DNA from: Phylloscopus collybita
Lineage: Eukaryota > Chordata > Aves > Passeriformes > Phylloscopidae
Reading direction: 5' to 3'
Assembly (NCBI GenBank): GCA_027886175.1
Contig: JAJNNQ010000024.1
Span: forward strand, 29,119,001-29,183,000
Length of the DNA stretch: 64,000 bases
Below the pieces are notes generated by a model that saw nothing but the letters and a program-made list of their open reading frames with translations, was not told the DNA's origin and did not search any database. Numbering within the stretch: the stretch's first letter is position 1; each line of letters begins with the position of its first letter. Both the position numbers and the translations under genes were made by a program. Positions 22,700-36,470 of this stretch are shown here, piece by piece.

Positions 22700-25600
22700 T
22701 GTGTCTGTGTGGGATGTCTGGGTGTTGCACGCAACCTGTAATTAAGAGAGTTTATTAACTCTTTTCGGAGCTCCCTCATTTGATGGAGAAATCTCCAAAG
22801 AATGAGGCAAAGATGCTGCAGGGGTGGTTAGCCGGAAAGGAGGTGGGGAGGGATGTTCCATGTGATCCCGGTCTGAATGGAAGGCTCTAGAGGGAGAGCC
22901 TGTTTTCCAGGAGCTATTTCCACCAGTCTTTCAGAAGTCAGCCTCTTTCTTCAGCTCCATATGGAGCCTCATGCCAAATCTTCTCAGGGCTTTTCTTGTA
23001 CCCATCACCTGTGCAAGTACTGTGCATCCAGCTACTCAGTGATCCTTGTGACTTCCTACCAACTCAGGATTTTCCATGATGCTATGGCACATGTGTAGCA
23101 GTTCCATAGCCACAAATTGTTAATTCCATTTTATGTAATCCTTTCACTCTGAGGGCCTCAAAAGAACCCATTAATTTGCCTTTCAGCACAAGAGGAGAAA
23201 CTATTTTAAACTGAGTTTTATTTGACAGAGAGCTGAAAAGAGAAGGACGGAGGAGAAAATGGAAATAGTCACACAGGATGTTCCTTTTTTTTTTTTGGAT
23301 CTTGCTATTCTGTGTCCATTCAGGCTCACCTCTGCATGAACCAGTTTTTCTTGCAGCATGGGCTCCCAAGGGTTTCTTTGCTTCTTCCTCAAAAAGCACA
23401 GACAAGCAGTCTCCAGACAAATGGTCTTTAGTACACGGCTGCACAGAAGAGATAACTCAGGTCTAGGATGATAATGGAACAAATGTGAGAAGAGCTTTCC
23501 CACCTCAGCTCCCACCTCACACCCAGTGGATGCTGATCAAAACCCATGAGGGATTTGTTTTCCAGCCAGCTGAGAACCTCAAAAGGCAGTGGATGTTGAA
23601 TTTTGAATTGTTGAGTCACCTGGGTGTTGGTTTTGAACAGTGGATTCCCCCTTCTTCTGTGTTGCAGTGTGAGCTCCCAACCTTGTTTCAGACTGTCTGC
23701 TCTGGGGCCTGAGACCACATTATAAATCTTGCAGCACTGTTTGGGTGGTATTTTAACTTGTATCTTCTAATCCCCTCGACATGAGGCAGAAAAGAAATGG
23801 GTAGGCCATGCTGTAAGGGTTCCTCTGTAGATGTTTGCATGGAAGAGCGTGATACCAATGTGTGAAAGAAAATACCAGGAGGGGAGTGTGTAACTAAGGA
23901 GAGGGAGGTCATGACTGGATCAGCCTGACCAGGGGAACACCAGTGGAAGGAAGGAGCTGCAATACACAGATGACTCTTCTTGGCCTGCCTGTGAAAGCCC
24001 TGGCTGGGTATGTGCCCTGCTGTGCTGGTGCCCCCCGTCACAGGGGACTCAGCTGCCTCCTTCCAGGGCAGGCCCTCTGGCTGGGGAGATGAAGGGTGAA
24101 GAGTTTTGGGGGTTGGCTTGGAAGCCTGAGTCATTTTGAGTGGTCTTCTCCCAGGAGAATGAAAGGTCCCTTCAACAGTAGAAGAAGAGATGGAGAGGAA
24201 AAGCTGCCCTGGGATGGGATTGAAGGGGAGTCCTGTGGTGGAATAGGCTGCATGACCCAGGCCAGCAGCTCTCCTCGAGTGGAAGAATCATGATCATCAC
24301 TCTTAGGAATAAAAGTTCCCCATCCTCTGCCTCTTTAAAGGCAGACCCCCATGCCTGTGGCAGCTGTCCTGGCTTTTCCAGAGGGAGCTCTGTTCTGCAG
24401 GATGGGGGCCAGTATCCACCATCTCTGGGTCAAATCGCAGGCCCACACCCAACCTGGGCTCTCAGCAGCTCCCCTCTGGTTTCCCACGTGCACTGGGATG
24501 CTGCTGCTGCTGCAGGAGGCCTGGGGACAGCATTTCCACCCTCCTCAGGAACCCATGTCCCCGTGGTGGAGGGAGGGATGCCCAGCCAGCTGTGAGTGCT
24601 CCTTGGCAGCCGGAGGGTGGCACGTTGTGTACGCAAGAGTGTGTGAACTCCGTCAAACTTCACAAACAAGGATAAGAGCAGAGCTGGGACGTAATCAGCG
24701 CTCAAATATAGCAACTCAAGGTCTCTCGAGGGTGAAACAAGAGAAACAGCAAGGCAGAACAGGTGTCACAGCCCCTGTGGCTTTCACTTCCCCTTACCTT
24801 GGCTTCTCAGCAGTGAAGCTGGTGCTGGCCACAGGGCCAAATTTAGACTTCAGATGGCAAAACAGCCTGTCACAGGCAGCCTTGTTGCTGTGCAGGGCAG
24901 GAGCCTCACTGTGCCCTGCGTGGCAGCATGTCCAGTGCCATGCAAGTCTGGCCGAGCCCCCACCTCCTCCCCATCTCCACTGCTGCCTCTGCTGCTGCTG
25001 CTGCAAAAGCAGCCAAGCACAATCCCAGCTGGCAGTTTGGAGCAGCCTTGTGGCTGGCTCAAGAGCCAGACGTTGAAGGACTGCACCCCTCTTCTTGGCC
25101 TCTCTGAGAGGTCTGGCCACAGCTGTCACACGGTGGAAAGATTGGGTTGGTGAGGCAGGACGTGGGCTAGCATGGCTCCTGTCTCTCCCAGTCCCTGGAA
25201 GACGTTATGGGGAAGGTTGCCACTGCCCAGCAGTGTGGGCTTCTTCGCCTCTCCCTGGGGACAAGACCTACACTGTGGCAAAGTGAAGCAGAGAAATACA
25301 TCCCCTCCCAGGTGGGGTTTGGCTTTCTGAGCTAACATGGGGTTAATAGGGGGGTTATGCTTGTGTTTCCCACTGATACATTATTGCTCCCCTGAGCCCC
25401 AGGGAGCTTCTGGAAGAGATGGGCTGGTGCTCCTGGGCTGTCCCAGACATGGCTCTGCATAAGGAGAGCCACCTGTAGCTCTCTGTGGGCTTGGGCATGG
25501 CTTGGGATGAGTTACCTGTGTGTCACACATGGCCTGAGAAAACAGAAAGGGAAAACTTCAAACCCAGGGCCAGGCTTAGAGCTCTCCTAGGGCTGGATCT

Positions 25601-26557
25601 AGGCCAAAGCTGGCTTGTGCTCAAGTAGGGAGCACCAGAACCTCAGCAGCCCCAGGAGAAGACCATTTCTGCTGAAGACATTGCACATGCTTGGCTTCCC
25701 CACTGTCACAATAGCAGCGTGGGTGGCAGGTTCCCTGGCCACTGTGGAGGAGAGGTCAGGTTTCCTGGGGAGTTACAGCCACAAGGGAAAGGTTATGGCA
25801 AAGCCAGGACACCTGGGCTGTCAGCATCCTGTGAAGCACATCCCTCTCCTGCCCTGCTCCATCATCTGGGCTGGCTGCTTTTGACCCCGGGTGGAGGTGC
25901 AGCAGGGCTTGTGGCTGGAAACAGCTGCTCTCTCAGTAGCCTCTTCTGACTGAAAACAGCAGCTTTGTGAGAGGACACAGTGGCTAAAATGGGATGAGGT
26001 TGGAGGGCCAGGTGCAGCATGAAAGCTTTCTTAGTGTCACAGGTGCTGATAATGATAATAAAAAAAGAGAGAGAAACCTCCCGCATCCTCCTGCCCATGC
26101 ACTTGGACTTTCAGCCAAGTGCCTAAAGCAGATTTTCCCTGGGTGTGTGGATGAGTGAGCTCTGTGGATGCCCCCCTTCTGCAAGATGCTTTGGTCCCCA
26201 TCTTCCCCCTCTTCTCCCCTCATGCCAGTAGACAGCATGGCAACTGAAGCTTCCTCTGTGCACCTGAGGAAAAGAATTTGTCCCTGTGCTTCTTGCAGAG
26301 AACCACTCCTGTCCCTGCTTTTGTGCTCTGACCTGGGCACCAGTAGGCAGGTGGAGGCCATGGCCAGCATGGAGTCTGTAGCAGAGGACTCTGCTCCACC
26401 TCCATCCATCCCTGTAAGTGTGGTGACCTGCAGGGTTTGACACAGGCATATTGATCCACACTCAGGCAGCCTGCCTAAGCTGGGTGAGGGTCTCTAAGCA
26501 GAGGTGTTGTATGATGCCTTCAAACCCCCCAGCTCTTGGGGAAGCTGGGGGGTGTGA
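22700..26557. other. intergenic, no recognised gene
   Basis: Moderately GC-rich DNA with short CTG-rich tracts (about 24498-24516 and 24980-25002). The longest frame, 241 codons at 24351-25076 on the plus strand, has no recognisable domain and low-complexity Leu/Cys stretches made by the CTG repeats. Confidence 0.4.
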
Positions 26558-26562
26558 CTTGC
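26558..26562. repeat. target-site duplication CTTGC (left)
   Basis: The five bases immediately before the LTR are identical to the five immediately after it (27307-27311). Confidence 0.88.
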
Positions 26563-27306
26563 TGTCTTGGGTTGTGGAGTCAGGGGTGTGTATTCTATTT
26601 TCATTTGTTAAAAGCAGTTGGAGAGACGTTTTTCTTTATCTCTGGGAGGGAGAGGGGCGGATGCCTTTTGATAATAGGCCAGCTGTTCAAACCAGGTAGG
26701 GCATTGTTTCTTATCGCTTTCACCTCCCGGGGAATATTTCCTGCTAATGGACCATTAAGACACCCCTAAAAGCACACATCCCCAAAATAGACTATCCACA
26801 TTACATCATCCTATTGTGAGATGCTCCACCCAGTGGGGGGAGCCAACCATTCCTACCTGGATAAAACTGAGACACAGGGACACAAAGGCATCTAGCTTCA
26901 CCCGATTCCTGGGAGGAAGGCTGGACCCTTCTCACCACCACTGGACTCTTGTTCTACAGGATCATCTCTACTCCACCAGAACCACATCTGCCACTCCAGG
27001 AGGACTCACTTTTGGACTGCTTCCAACACCCTGACCAACAGGGTGTCAGGTTGTTGCTCTGACTCTGTCAGGGTTTTCCAAAATTGTTTTTTGTTTGCTG
27101 GTTTGGTTGGCTGGTTTTGTTTTTTTTTCTACTACATTTGTATTGTTAATATTTTTAGCAAAGAACTGTTATTCCTATTCCCAAATCTTTGCCTGAAAGC
27201 CCTTGATTGCAAAATTATAATTTGGCTGGGGTGAGAGGTTTACATTCTCCATTCTAAGGGAAACCCCAGTTTCCCTGGCAGATACCTATCTTTCCAAACC
27301 AAGACA
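26563..27306 (+). mobile_element. solo LTR of an ERVL-type endogenous retrovirus
   Basis: The element is 744 bp. It begins TGTCTTGG and ends CCAAGACA, a perfect 8-bp inverted terminal repeat with the TG...CA ends of a retroviral LTR. It is flanked on both sides by the direct repeat CTTGC (26558-26562 and 27307-27311). The 5-bp duplication is typical of class III (ERVL) elements. A TATA-like ATAAAA lies at about 26861 and T-rich tracts follow near 27080-27130. No gag, pol or env sequence is attached, so it is the product of recombination between two LTRs. Orientation is inferred from the TATA-like box. The sequence resembles passerine ERVL LTRs I remember, but the family name needs a library search. 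Confidence 0.88.
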
Positions 27307-27311
27307 CTTGC
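27307..27311. repeat. target-site duplication CTTGC (right)
   Basis: Right partner of the duplication at 26558-26562. Confidence 0.88.
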
Positions 27312-29720
27312 AAGCAAAATGCCACGCACCAAGAAGATCCTGTCTGTGCTGCTGTTTCCCTGGCCAGCCCTGTGATGATGGACCAGGATCCCAGCACCAG
27401 CTGAGCACCTGGCACTGGAGTGGTGTCTGCAACGAGGTCTGTGGCTCATGCAGCACCTGCTCCATGCACAGCTCTTCAGTGCTGCTTCCCAGCCCTGAGT
27501 CCAGTCCTGTGAGAGCCCAGTGCCACCCGCAGCATGAGCTGCTTGTGCTCATCCCCATCCCATCCTGGGGAGCCTGGGGCTGGTGGGTGTCAGGATGAGG
27601 ATGTTCCCATCCACCCTGCAGGAGCAATGTGTAGGTGAACCTGGTCACCCGCTTAGGAAGGTTTTGAGCTGCTCATAGTCCACCTCAGTAACCAATCTGA
27701 AAAATCAGTGTGTGGTCCCCAGAGATGCTTGCTCCTTTGGGAATGTGGAGTAGCCCAATGTGTCCTACCAAATGATCATACCAAAGCTCCCTGGGATGCC
27801 AGGAGGGTTTGTGCCCCCATGTCTGAGTGACACAGCACAAGGGATGGAATGAGTAACTTGTTCCTTGGCCAACACCTGTGTTTTGCAATAGGAAAGGGCT
27901 CTTTGAAGGTAAGAGCTTTTCATGGAGTTTGTCAGCTGTGGATGGCAGACGTGGTGCATTTGATGGACTTCATGGTGCTGGCTGAGCCTCTTGACTGCTT
28001 TGTCCCATCTTGGGTGCCAGTACCCCAGTGTTCCTGGCTGGACCAGCACTTGGGACACCAGGAGCAGCCTCTCAGCTTTGCAGGGGAGCAGCACTGGTGC
28101 TGAGGAGCTGCTGTAACCCTGCTGCTCAGTCACTTTCTGAGAGCTCTGCAGTGCAAAATGCCTGAGAGGCAGCGATCCCTGTGAGCAGCAGCACGCAGGA
28201 GACACCACAGTGAGGTCAGACTAAACATCAGCTCTGTGCCAGGTTGTTGACATTTTGTCCTGGAGGAAAAGATCCTGAAAAGGCCTCGAGGAAGCAGTGA
28301 GGTGAGACTCCGTGCCAAAATGGGACCCTTTCCCCAGCTACAGCCCTTCTGGAGAGGCCCTGGGTTGGAGCTTCCAGCTGCTTGCAGCGCTTGCTGCCCC
28401 CATGTCCATTCCCAGGTTTGTGTGACCTGGACATTTACCCCAGAAAGGGGAAAAGATCCCTAAGGTTGTGCTGTAGCTCCAGAGTCAGGCCATGTCTCGG
28501 GATGCTGCAGAAGCTGTGTCCCAGGGAGGCAGTGATGGCACTAACCCCTCTCCCGGGCTCTGGCATCCCGGGCTGTGCCTGCACTTCTCGGGATGGGCGC
28601 CTGGCTCTGCCGGTGCCGTCGGGCATTGCTCCCGTGGCAGAGCCTGCTGGGGAGTTTGCTGGGGCAGGTGCTGCTGATCCTGACATTTAGGACCATCAGC
28701 TAAAGTGGGCCAAAAATAATAAAGAATGGGGTTTAGTGAAGTGCTGTTTGCTGTTCCCAGGCAGGAAGGGGTTAATCCGGTTGTGAAAGCACGGGAGACT
28801 CTGTGCTGTGGAAGAGAAGCTGCATGTGCTGCTTTCAGGGAAGTGTCCCTCCAGCCACGCTCATTGCCAGCCTCAACACAAACCAACCTCATCTTTAGGC
28901 TCACTAGTCTCAGTCACTGCCCTGGAAACCTGATCAAATATTCCTGTCCATTTTTACCCCTTTGCCTGGTTTCCATGGCAGAATTTCTCCCCCTTTTACC
29001 ACAGCAGGCAGGGCTCTGGCCTTCACTCCTTCTTAAACATACAGCACAGGAACCAACAAGTCCATGTGCCCTGGCACTAGCAAGGAGGGTTCTAATATCT
29101 CTTTTAATAATCTTTAAGCGAAATACAACGAGGCAGAATGGATAGAAAGAAAAAAAAAAAAAAAACAAACCCAAAAACCTACAAGCCTATAGCCATACAC
29201 TGTATTTGCAGATTACCTTAGAAAAGACCTTGTTAAAAACCTCCAAAAGTTCATATAATTTTTGGGGTTTTTTTTTAGTCATTTTTTGGCTGACTCAGCT
29301 GACCATTCTGTTGAGTTTGTGAGATGATGGCATTTGCTCTGCAGCAGGTGTTCCAGGCTGCAGTCAGCAGTTTTATGAATTTTCTAAATGCATATTTGCT
29401 TATCCTTTATTTTTTGCCATTGGAGACTTGCCAGGTAGGGGTTTAAGCCCTATGGTTCCACAGTTCCGTGAGTTGGTGAGCAAGCTTTTGGTAAGTCTCA
29501 GCACAAACTGATGGCATAAATTAGCCCATTTTGTTCTGTCTCCAACTTGAAAACTTCTTTTCTCTTGGAAAAGTGGCATTAAATCAGAAAAGAGAGTTGA
29601 AGTTCTAGCCCACCATGCGAGAGGAAGGAGGGAGGACAGTTGCTGTGTTTGGGGAATGGTTTTGGTTGGTTGGTTGTTTAGAAGCAGATACAAATACCTG
29701 CAACTTTGGCAGCCTTGTGG
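27312..29720. other. intergenic, no recognised gene
   Basis: GC-moderate DNA rich in overlapping chance ORFs on both strands (longest about 147 codons). It has an A-rich run at 29149-29165 and no recognised family or exon structure. Confidence 0.4.
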
Positions 29721-29722
29721 TT

Positions 29723-29724
<2 letters not shown>

Positions 29725-29767
<43 letters not shown>
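29725..29767. repeat. poly-T homopolymer, 43 bases
   Basis: An uninterrupted T run creates the poly-Phe stretch in a plus-strand ORF here, which should not be read as a membrane protein. The run could be the poly(A) tail of an insertion on the minus strand. No AATAAA complement lies close to its right side, so that is unproven. Confidence 0.95.
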
Positions 29768-29769
<2 letters not shown>

Positions 29770-29770
<1 letters not shown>

Positions 29771-32700
29771 GGTATTATATTTAGGAGATTAGATCTTGAT
29801 TATTCTCCTTTTCCTGGAAGACACTTGACACAATTCAAGCAAGGGGACAAAACAAGAACAACCAAGAGGCTCAAAATTGTTTTAGCCAAACAAACAATTG
29901 AAAACATCTATGTTTTATGTTGGTTCCTTTTAGCAGCTGTTTGTCTTCAGATGTCTGGCAAGTGGTCACAAGAAGCACTTTGTGTGAAAATTCAAGGAGT
30001 GGTCACTGCTTCAGCTAGCAATGGACAAGGTTTCCATCTCTGTTTATCTTTATCTGACCCTCTTATGCAAGGAGAACCCAAGTCAGGATTAAACAACAAA
30101 TATATATTTAAAAATCTCTATTAAAAAAAACCCCAAACCCAAGCCCCTTTTTGTCTACCATGAAGGTTTTATAAACCAGAAAGCAAAAACTCTACGACAC
30201 CTCAAACTCACCAGAGGCACAAACTGCCCGTGACCTTTTGGAAATCCCAAGAGACTGTCACCCCTTGACTTTGTCTGCGCCAGCAATGCTGCAAAAGGCT
30301 GACTCACTCCACAGGAAGAGCCCTTTTTCCACCTGGGGAGGGCACTTCAGCTCAGCTGACATGGATTGTCTCTTGGGAAGGATTGAAATTTTCTTTGGAA
30401 GACCTTGTGCCTGTTGGATCACTGGCTCTTCCCAGCTGAGGAGCTTTTGCAAAATATGAACGAAGCTTTTGTTGCTAGAACTTTATGGGGAAAAAGGGAG
30501 CCAGCTGCATTGCTGCTCTTGGTCTTGGAAAAAAGAGGCAATTTCAATTGCATGTGGTTGCATTTGTGTGCAGCTGGGCTCAGGGCCGTCCCTATAATTT
30601 TATTTATAAATAAAAAGTTAATTACTCCTCATGTGGCTTGGAAAGTAGTAAGAGTAGGATGGATGGGAGTTAAATGGATGTGACCTTTCAAAAACTAGTC
30701 TGCCAGCAGGAACACAAATCCTAAAAAAAAAAAATAATAACGTTTAAAAAAGGGAAATATTAAAAAAAAAAATGAAGGAAATCCCCATTAGTAACACAGT
30801 TTGGGCCATCAAATAATATCCTCAAAGTTTATTCTTTGGTTGAAGACAACCCTGTTCTTTCTGTCTCTTTTTCTGGGCAGTCACAAGATGCCCAGGACCT
30901 GTGATATGCCTGGCCACTCCATGTATCTGTCCTGGGGCAATCGGCCTGCATGAACCAGAACTGAGCCCAGGTTAAAAAAACAACAGCTCTTTTGGCCTTG
31001 AGAAACAGAGCACCTCATTCCCCTGACCCCCTCCTGCACCTTGCTAAAGGGACTGAGAGACTTCTGTGGGCTGTGCACGTTTTTGCATTGCCTGATCCTT
31101 AGGGGAGAGCAGCTCCAACGCTGCCCCCATCCTCCCTGCCAGCCCTCCCCATGTGAGGTTACTCTACTGTGCATATGAAAATAACTCGTACGTCCCAGTT
31201 TATTATTTCTCCTGAGCAGATGAGAGGGTTGGAGGCCGATCAGAGCAGAGGAGTCTCCTGGTGAGTTCATTCTTCAAAAGCTTGTGACGGCTGCTTCTCG
31301 TTAGGGCTTGCTGTAGTGCCAGGAGAAAAGGATATTTCTCTCTGGATTCATGTGCACGTCCCTTTACTGCTGTCCTGGAGTGGCTGCAGCTGCTCTGCTC
31401 TTGGGATTTTTCAGACACAGCAAAGCCTGTGCTGTTTAGACTGCATGGGATGCTGGCAGCTGGAGATGGAGGGCTCGGAGCAGAGCGAGCTGCCAGCTGT
31501 GCAGAGCAGCCACGGGCACGGTTCTGACCTCCCCAGCAGTGCCTGGGTGCAGCACACGCTCCAGCCACGGATGCTGGGATGCATCAAAGAATATTGGAGC
31601 ATCCAGGGGGCTCCTAAACAACTTTGTTCTTCCTCACCCCAAAAACCCCAGCTGAGAGCCCCTCAAGAGGTATCTGGAGTCAGCATGTTTGATTCAGCAT
31701 AGGTGGTTTAAGACTGCAGTGAGCTGTGGGTGGGGGGACACAGGAGCTGCTTGCTGCTCCTGTCATCCTTGCTGGTTGTTACAGGGCTGTGGTGAATTCC
31801 CTCAGGCCGGCTGAGGAGCATTGCAAGGCCAGCCTAAGGAAGCAGCCCTGTATCAGAAAACCTTGCTGCAGTGTTTTCCACAGGTGTAAGGACTATTTCT
31901 AGTTGTACAATAAAATAGCTTACATCCATCAGCAAACAGTGACAGGACTTTCCAAATCAGGTGCTGAAAAGGTGTTGCCTTTTGAGCTCCATGGAAACGG
32001 GCCACTGGAGGATGGGGCAGGAGGGAGCAAAGGGTTTGGCAGGGGGGCAGCCTCAACACCTATTCTTAGTAACTCACACTGAAAGTTCATTGAATAATTG
32101 TGAATTATTTCTGTGCTGTGGCTTCTGTAATGACTGTGTAACCAGTTTTGCTGGCTAATGGTAGCAGTGATGATCACAGTGCACAGTGAGACATTTAAAT
32201 GTGATGCATTTGCCTAACTGCCCCAGTGGCTCTGAAAAATGTCTAAAAGGGCATCTTTATTTATGGCCACTCCATCTGCAAAAACTCCACCTGCTCCACC
32301 ATTTTTTTGGGTCTCAGTATGCTCTGATGGGCAAAGCACCCCTTCTCACACCCCTGGGCTCTGCTGTCCTGAGCTGGCACATCAGCAAGTCCCACTGATG
32401 GCTGCTACTGCACCAGCCAGGCTGCAGAACATTTCTGCCTTTTCTTCTTCATGGTCGTGAGTTCTTGGGGTTGAACATTTTATTATTATTACTTTCTAAA
32501 TTCTTGGATCAGCCCCTCAAAAATGTTTTGGTGTATGGCTGTAACAGAATCCAGTTCAAAGAGATGCTCAAGAGCAAACAAAGGCACCACAACAGGACAT
32601 GGAGCATTTCCCTTCAACGTAACTACTTCACTGGGGTCTGCCAAAAGAAGCTATGCTATCATTACCATAAAATATGTTTGCATTTTTCAGATGCTCTTGT

Positions 32701-35700
32701 CTGGTCTCATAAAGAGCAGCTCTTCTGCTTAGTGCTCTCTCTCTTATGGCTCTGGCCTTAGGAAAATTCTTGTTCAGTGTTATCATTCAGACCATGATAT
32801 TGACCATTAGCTGGTCTCTTACCAGGTTCCAATTTCCTACTGACAGTGTGTGCAAGCTGCTGCATGTGTTTTCATAACAAAGCAGAGAGGCTCACTTTAC
32901 TGAAATGTACTGTTCTGCACCTTTGGAAGAACCCTCTGAAGTCCACTGGGACCAGAAGAGGGGGATTGCTCCTGGCCTGCAATGCAGAGCACTGTCAGGG
33001 AGAGCTTCAGCCGTGCCCAGCAGTTTTCTCTCAGTTTTCCCCTTGCTGGCAGACTACAAGGGTTGGATGGGCTGGATTGCTGAGGCTTTACCTACCAACA
33101 CTGGCAGATTCAAGTGACCTCAGGATTTGCAGTTTCTTACTCCACTCTTCTGTGCTCAGGTAAGCACTTGCCAGGCTGGGTCATGGACTCCCTTTTGGGA
33201 TCTCCCATTACTAGTTCACCTCTGGGGCCTTGCACCTTGCTGAGAAGGTGGCCCAAAAACTTTTAGGGACTCCTAAATCCACATAGGATGTATACTTCTC
33301 TGAGGGCAGTTGTGTTATTCTTCACTCATTATTGCTGCTGGCTGCTACTGAAGGGAACAAGTTCCAAGTGCTGTGGATTCAGCTGCCCCAAACTGCACAC
33401 TTTGCATCCCATGAAGAGGATGCCAATGGATCAATGAGCCAGAGAACCAGAAGAGACAACGAATCCCAGCCAGGCCTTTCCTGTATTACCACTATTAATT
33501 CAGTCAAGGGGCCATTTTTCACCTTCCCTGTTCTTGTGGAGATGTTCATTGGTGTTAGCCTTCAATAGGCAAAGCCCCCTTTGAAATGTCCTTTCTGGGC
33601 AGACAGGGTAACCTCTTGCTTGCAAAGAAGTAAACCTGTTCAGATGATGTAAAAGTGGCTTTTCCAGCCAAACCATTAGCAATGCCTGAGTGTGTCCAAG
33701 TTGTGATGGCAACCAGATGCTGCTATTAAACCTTTAAACCACAGGAGTTAGGAGCTCCTTGCTGCACAGACGTTCTGGTGAGAATGAGAATCAGGGTTTG
33801 CAAACATCTCTTTCACCGAAACAAGCATGATAAATGGATGGAAGACACTGGGCCTGCTCTGTGGGACCAGCACCTACCCCCAGGGCAGGACACTCACACA
33901 CCAATATTTCTGTCTGCTCCCGAGCAGCACTGCTTTACGGTAGACTTCAGTTTGTGAAGAGTGTCATGCTAGGAACCAAACCTACAAACAAGACTCGGTT
34001 GTGAATGCTCCTGTTGATAAAGTAGCTCTGCAGCCACATTAGAAACTTGATCTCCAGCCCTTTCTTCAAGCAGGTGGCCAGATTACAGCCCAGTTGCCCG
34101 GACCATGCAGTATCCGTGTGCCAGGCCAGGACTGCAGCTTGGACTGCAGCTCAGGTTTGTGGCAATCATGGAGACCCTCTCACCAAATCATACCCAGAAT
34201 CCCCTTCCTGAAGGTGCCAGGTGCACAGGAGATTTTTGGGAAAAGACGGACAACACAGGACCCCTACTGCTCTGCGACAGGCCACACAGTTGGACCCAGC
34301 AGAGGCGTTGAGTACCTCACTCCAGAGCTTCATTAAAACATTAACAATTAAATATTTTTTCTTATCAACTACTTAAAAATTGCTTTTGCTTTCTGAAAAA
34401 TAACAATGCAACGAGAGCAAATTGTCATGCTGAGCCTTTCCTCTGTTTGCCATTCATGCCAGTTCTCAGTGAATTATAGGACCTTCCCAATGGACTGAGA
34501 TGAAGCCCATTACACTTGCCCACAGCTTCCTTGGTGGATGGATCCGAAAATCACACGTGCAGGCAGCAAATGAGCTGCAGGTACCAGGCCGAGATGTGTC
34601 AGGATCACAGTGACTGACACAGTGGAGGACTGGTTCTAGTCCAGGAACAGTCTATCCTGAACATTTCTGCAGGACCTGGCTCAGGGTACTCCTGCTGTTA
34701 CTGGCTACCTGGATACAAAACCAGATCCTGCTCCCAAAACCAGTTCCACTCGGAAGCATCAGTATTAGAGGACATTGAACGGTTTTTGACAACTTCCACA
34801 GCACAAGGTTAGGAATTTAACAACCTTCCTTGCTACCCCCCTCAAAAAGAGGAGAGGAATAAACTATGGTAGATGGGAGGAATGAAGAAGAGGCTCTGGT
34901 ACCTACATCTTCCCTGGAGAAAGGACTTCTCATAACAGCTTGGTGAAAGTGTTGAGCATGCAGTAACCTCTTGAGTTTTGCTGCTCTTGTGCTAACCACA
35001 CTGTAATGGCAAGCAGTCCTGCCACATCTGGATGAGGAATCTGGTTTTCAAGGGAAGCACAGCTGAGAAAGGCTTCAAACAGGATCTGATTGACCGATTA
35101 AAAACAGATGCTATGCTGGCAGACAGGCTGCTGTGGATCATCTGATACAATCCCCTTCCCCTCGTTTCTGTACATAATGTCCTTCCAAGCAAAGCCACCT
35201 CCTCCATAGCTATGTCTAAATTACATTAGGAATCTTGGCATTTTTTCAGTTTTACATATTGAGAATGGTTTTGCCATTTAAAATATTACAGGGGGATAGT
35301 TGAATCAAGCAGCAGACTGCTTATCAGAAATCCACCTGGTACTCAAAGAGGCAGAGGCCATGGTGCAGAGGGCTCAGGGCTGCAGCATTTTAATCCCTGC
35401 AGTCCTTAACCTTTACACAGCACTCTCCCCCCTTCTCCTGGAGGAGGGAGCTGTATCAGCTCTGGAACCAGAGAGGAACACCCTCCCCACCACCTCACAC
35501 ACTGCTTTAATTTCAAGCATATGAGCAAAGAAGACTTTGCATTGCAATGCTGAGGCATGAAACATCTTCCTCTCACTTTACATTGAAAGGAAACAGCACC
35601 TTGCAGCAGGTTTGCTTGCCTCTACCTGTTCCAGTATGTCCAGTATGGCTCAGGGCTACTTTAGCTCACCCACATGTCAGTCTCTGTATTCAGTTGTTCA

Positions 35701-36465
35701 TCTCTCTAATTTGGGGATTATTACTTCCCTGGGGAGACTGAAGATAATCCAGTGGGCCAGTAGCCATGGGTATTAGAAGTATTGGTGTTAGTTCTCCCTG
35801 GCACTGGAGGATCACAAATTGAATTGTTCCAGGTAGTTTTCTTCTTGCCCTCTTCCCCAAATACAGCTGAAACAATTCCCTTACTCTCCCAAGACTGCAC
35901 TTGCTAACAGAAGTCACTGGGATCAGTTCCTATTTGGCCAGGATCAACATAGTCAGGAATTCCTGTATTACACTTCGAGGTGCAAACAAGTTTCAGACCA
36001 GGACTAGCTGGTCGCTTGGTCACAAATGTAACAGGAGATTTATCCCAGAGAGGCCAAGGAAAGGGGATAACTTCTTTTGCTCTTGTTTTTCAGTTTGACA
36101 GGGGAGAAGGGCTGGTATCAGCTTGCTGAATAGCAGAACCATCTAAATTAATTTCACATGGAGTGTCTGTTCTCAGCAGCAGGATGCTAATCCTGCACAG
36201 CACTGCAGCCACAGGGGTGCTCAGGGACAGACTGGGGAGAAGGCCTCGTTCACTGCAAAGCTGAGGCAACAGAGGCCTCTGCAGTAGGAAAAACAAGGGT
36301 TCAGGCAGCCACTGGGAAAGAGATGTCCACAAAAACTCAGCAACTCTGTTTTCATTAGATTTTGTGAGCAGGAGAGCACAGGAAAAAAACAAAACAAAAA
36401 CACCACACCAAAACAACAAAACTAAAACAGTTCAGGTTCAAGTGTACATGGCAAACAAGGCACAA
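29770..36465. other. intergenic, no recognised gene
   Basis: Mixed DNA with A-rich stretches near 30121-30132 and 30722-30772. I found no exon, RNA gene or named repeat. All ORFs are short and unfamiliar. Confidence 0.4.
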
Positions 36466-36470
36466 AGACA

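Noticed and set aside
24351..25076. 241-codon plus-strand ORF
   Set aside because: No recognisable domain. Leu/Cys runs come from CTG tracts, and overlapping ORFs of similar length exist on the other strand.
29615..30124. 169-codon ORF with a poly-Phe stretch resembling a membrane segment
   Set aside because: The Phe run is the 43-T homopolymer.
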